This document shows, piece by piece, positions 5,586-6,295 of a stretch of 6,295 nt of DNA. Location: assembly GCA_947572405.1 (NCBI GenBank), contig CANPBV010000080.1:1-6295 (forward strand), in the 5' to 3' direction. The notes beneath the pieces were generated by a model. That model worked only from the letters and a program-made list of their open reading frames with translations, did no database searches and was not told the DNA's origin. Each line of letters begins with the position of its first letter. The stretch's first letter is position 1. A program made the translations under genes and the position numbers. This DNA is from an uncultured Mycoplasmatota bacterium. Lineage in GTDB: Bacteria; Bacillota_I; Bacilli_A; RF39; UBA660.

Positions 5586-6242
5586 ATGGAAATAGTAGTA
5601 GAAGGAACAGGAAAACAATTCATAACGCCTGATTTAATTGCATTACATTTAAATTTTGTAATGAACGGAGATTCTTATGAAGAAGTATTAGAAAAAGGGA
5701 TTGAAAATGTACAACATTTTATAGATTTGTTGGTTCAGACTCATTTTAATAAAGATGATATGAAAACTAGAAGTTTTGTAATTCGAGAAGAAAATAAATA
5801 TAATGAGGCAACAAGAACTTATGAAAAGGATGGCTTTTCATTTAATCAACAAGCGATTTTAATGTTTGATTATAATAAAGACATCATGGCAAACCTAATG
5901 GTTCATTTATCAAAAATGGAAAATGCTCCAATGTGTCAGTTATCTTTTGGAGTAAAAGATGAAAAAAATATAAGACGAAATATACTGAAAGATGCTTATA
6001 AAGAAGCAGAGGAGCAAGCTTTGGCAATCGCTTTGGCGGCTGGAAAAACTTTGAAAGTTTGTGAAAAAGTAGATTTTAAACCGTTTACAACACCATATGT
6101 TTCCTCTTCCGTGTTAGATGGAACTATGATGAGACAGTCTGAAGTTTGCTATTCTGGAGCAGTAGAAAAGATTACAAATGTTTTTACACCTGAAGATATT
6201 GAATTAACAGAAACAGTCTATTCTCTTTGGATCGCAGAGTAA
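5586..6242 (+). CDS. SIMPL-domain (DUF541) protein, cytosolic
   Basis: The 218-residue product matches the SIMPL/DUF541 fold. VVEGTGKQFITPDLIALHLN at 4-23 is the typical opening (V-x-G-x-G...PD strand). The strongest signature is ILKDAYKEAEEQALAIALAAG at 133-153, the family helix, followed by a strand around KVCEKVDF. FTPEDIELTETVYSLWIAE at the C-terminus (200-218) is the usual closing strand. Many family members are exported or periplasmic, but this one has no signal peptide or membrane segment, so it should be cytosolic. The domain's function is not well defined; relatives have been linked to signalling and oxidative-stress phenotypes. The start is supported by GGAAAG (5575-5580), a modest site. 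It lies 36 nt after ytxH behind a weak hairpin and may be the last gene of that operon or a separate unit. Confidence 0.88.
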   Translation: MEIVVEGTGKQFITPDLIALHLNFVMNGDSYEEVLEKGIENVQHFIDLLVQTHFNKDDMKTRSFVIREENKYNEATRTYEKDGFSFNQQAILMFDYNKDIMANLMVHLSKMENAPMCQLSFGVKDEKNIRRNILKDAYKEAEEQALAIALAAGKTLKVCEKVDFKPFTTPYVSSSVLDGTMMRQSEVCYSGAVEKITNVFTPEDIELTETVYSLWIAE

Positions 6243-6252
6243 AGGGGATGTT

Positions 6253-6289
6253 GCGAAATTAAGTAATTAATTTTGCTTCAGTCCTTTTT
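6253..6289 (+). terminator. Probable intrinsic terminator after the SIMPL-domain gene
   Basis: Arms at 6253-6262 and 6267-6276 pair over 10 bp (one G-U) around a GTAA tetraloop of the GNRA type, 10 nt after the stop codon. A 5-T run (6285-6289) follows after an 8-nt gap, and AAAGG (6241-6245) can pair with CCTTT (6283-6287) to extend the structure. The gap before the T run makes it less typical than the two terminators at 2065-2149. Confidence 0.5.
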
Positions 6290-6295
6290 GTTTAT

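Noticed and set aside
162..6242. Possible alternative genetic code (TGA as Trp, or AGG reassigned as reported for some uncultivated Bacilli)
   Set aside because: Trp is TGG throughout and the family-matched genes are full length without in-frame TGA. AGG is rare (about seven codons) and none falls at a residue I can call invariant, so reassignment can be neither supported nor excluded here; a genome-wide codon-to-profile alignment and a check of the CCU-anticodon tRNA would decide.

Overview
This is an AT-rich, low-GC Gram-positive chromosomal segment. Genes are tightly packed, ribosome binding sites are purine-rich and AGGAGG-like, and the standard genetic code fits: Trp is TGG, the nine stops are seven TAA and two TAG, and no TGA stop occurs. 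Gene content (trmB, a lipoprotein, a ytxG/ytxH-like pair) points to Bacilli in the broad sense. AT richness, small proteins and the lack of neighbours usual in Bacillus suggest an uncultured, host-associated Bacilli lineage of the Erysipelotrichales/RF39 kind. The lineage is inference.

Layout. (1) 162-2095 (+): a two-gene cassette. It holds a two-pass membrane protein of unknown family and, 5 nt downstream, an Amidoligase_2-type carboxylate-amine ligase with all recognisable active-site motifs. A strong intrinsic terminator follows. (2) 2121-2521 (-): a lone small gene for a Met/Pro/Gly/Tyr-rich protein ending in a short coiled coil, with its own terminator facing the cassette's. (3) 2526-3205 (+): trmB, the tRNA m7G46 methyltransferase, read from an extended -10 promoter divergent from the small gene. 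(4) 3256-5549 (+): a compact operon of a lipoprotein, an acidic disordered protein with an SPVYG-type motif, a DUF948/YtxG-like single-pass protein and a YtxH-family protein. The last three are coupled or overlapping. (5) 5586-6242 (+): a SIMPL-domain protein without signal peptide, followed by a probable terminator at the window end.

How they may work together. The operon in (4) looks like a cell-envelope/stress module. In Bacillus subtilis, as I recall it, trmB lies in the same broad region as sftA, murC, ytxG and ytxH. The disordered protein here sits where the SftA DNA translocase would be expected and shares a short linker-like motif with it, but has no motor domain. The cassette in (1) is the best candidate for an undescribed system: a cytosolic ATP-dependent amide-bond-forming enzyme translated together with a membrane protein carrying an extracytoplasmic domain of about 130 residues. 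Its substrate cannot be read from the sequence.

Non-coding stretches are all short. Bases 1-161 contain a 7-bp inverted repeat at the very edge and no convincing promoter. Bases 2060-2165 are almost entirely the two facing terminators. Bases 2487-2569 and 3206-3284 carry promoters. No RNA gene, mobile element, CRISPR array or attachment site was seen.
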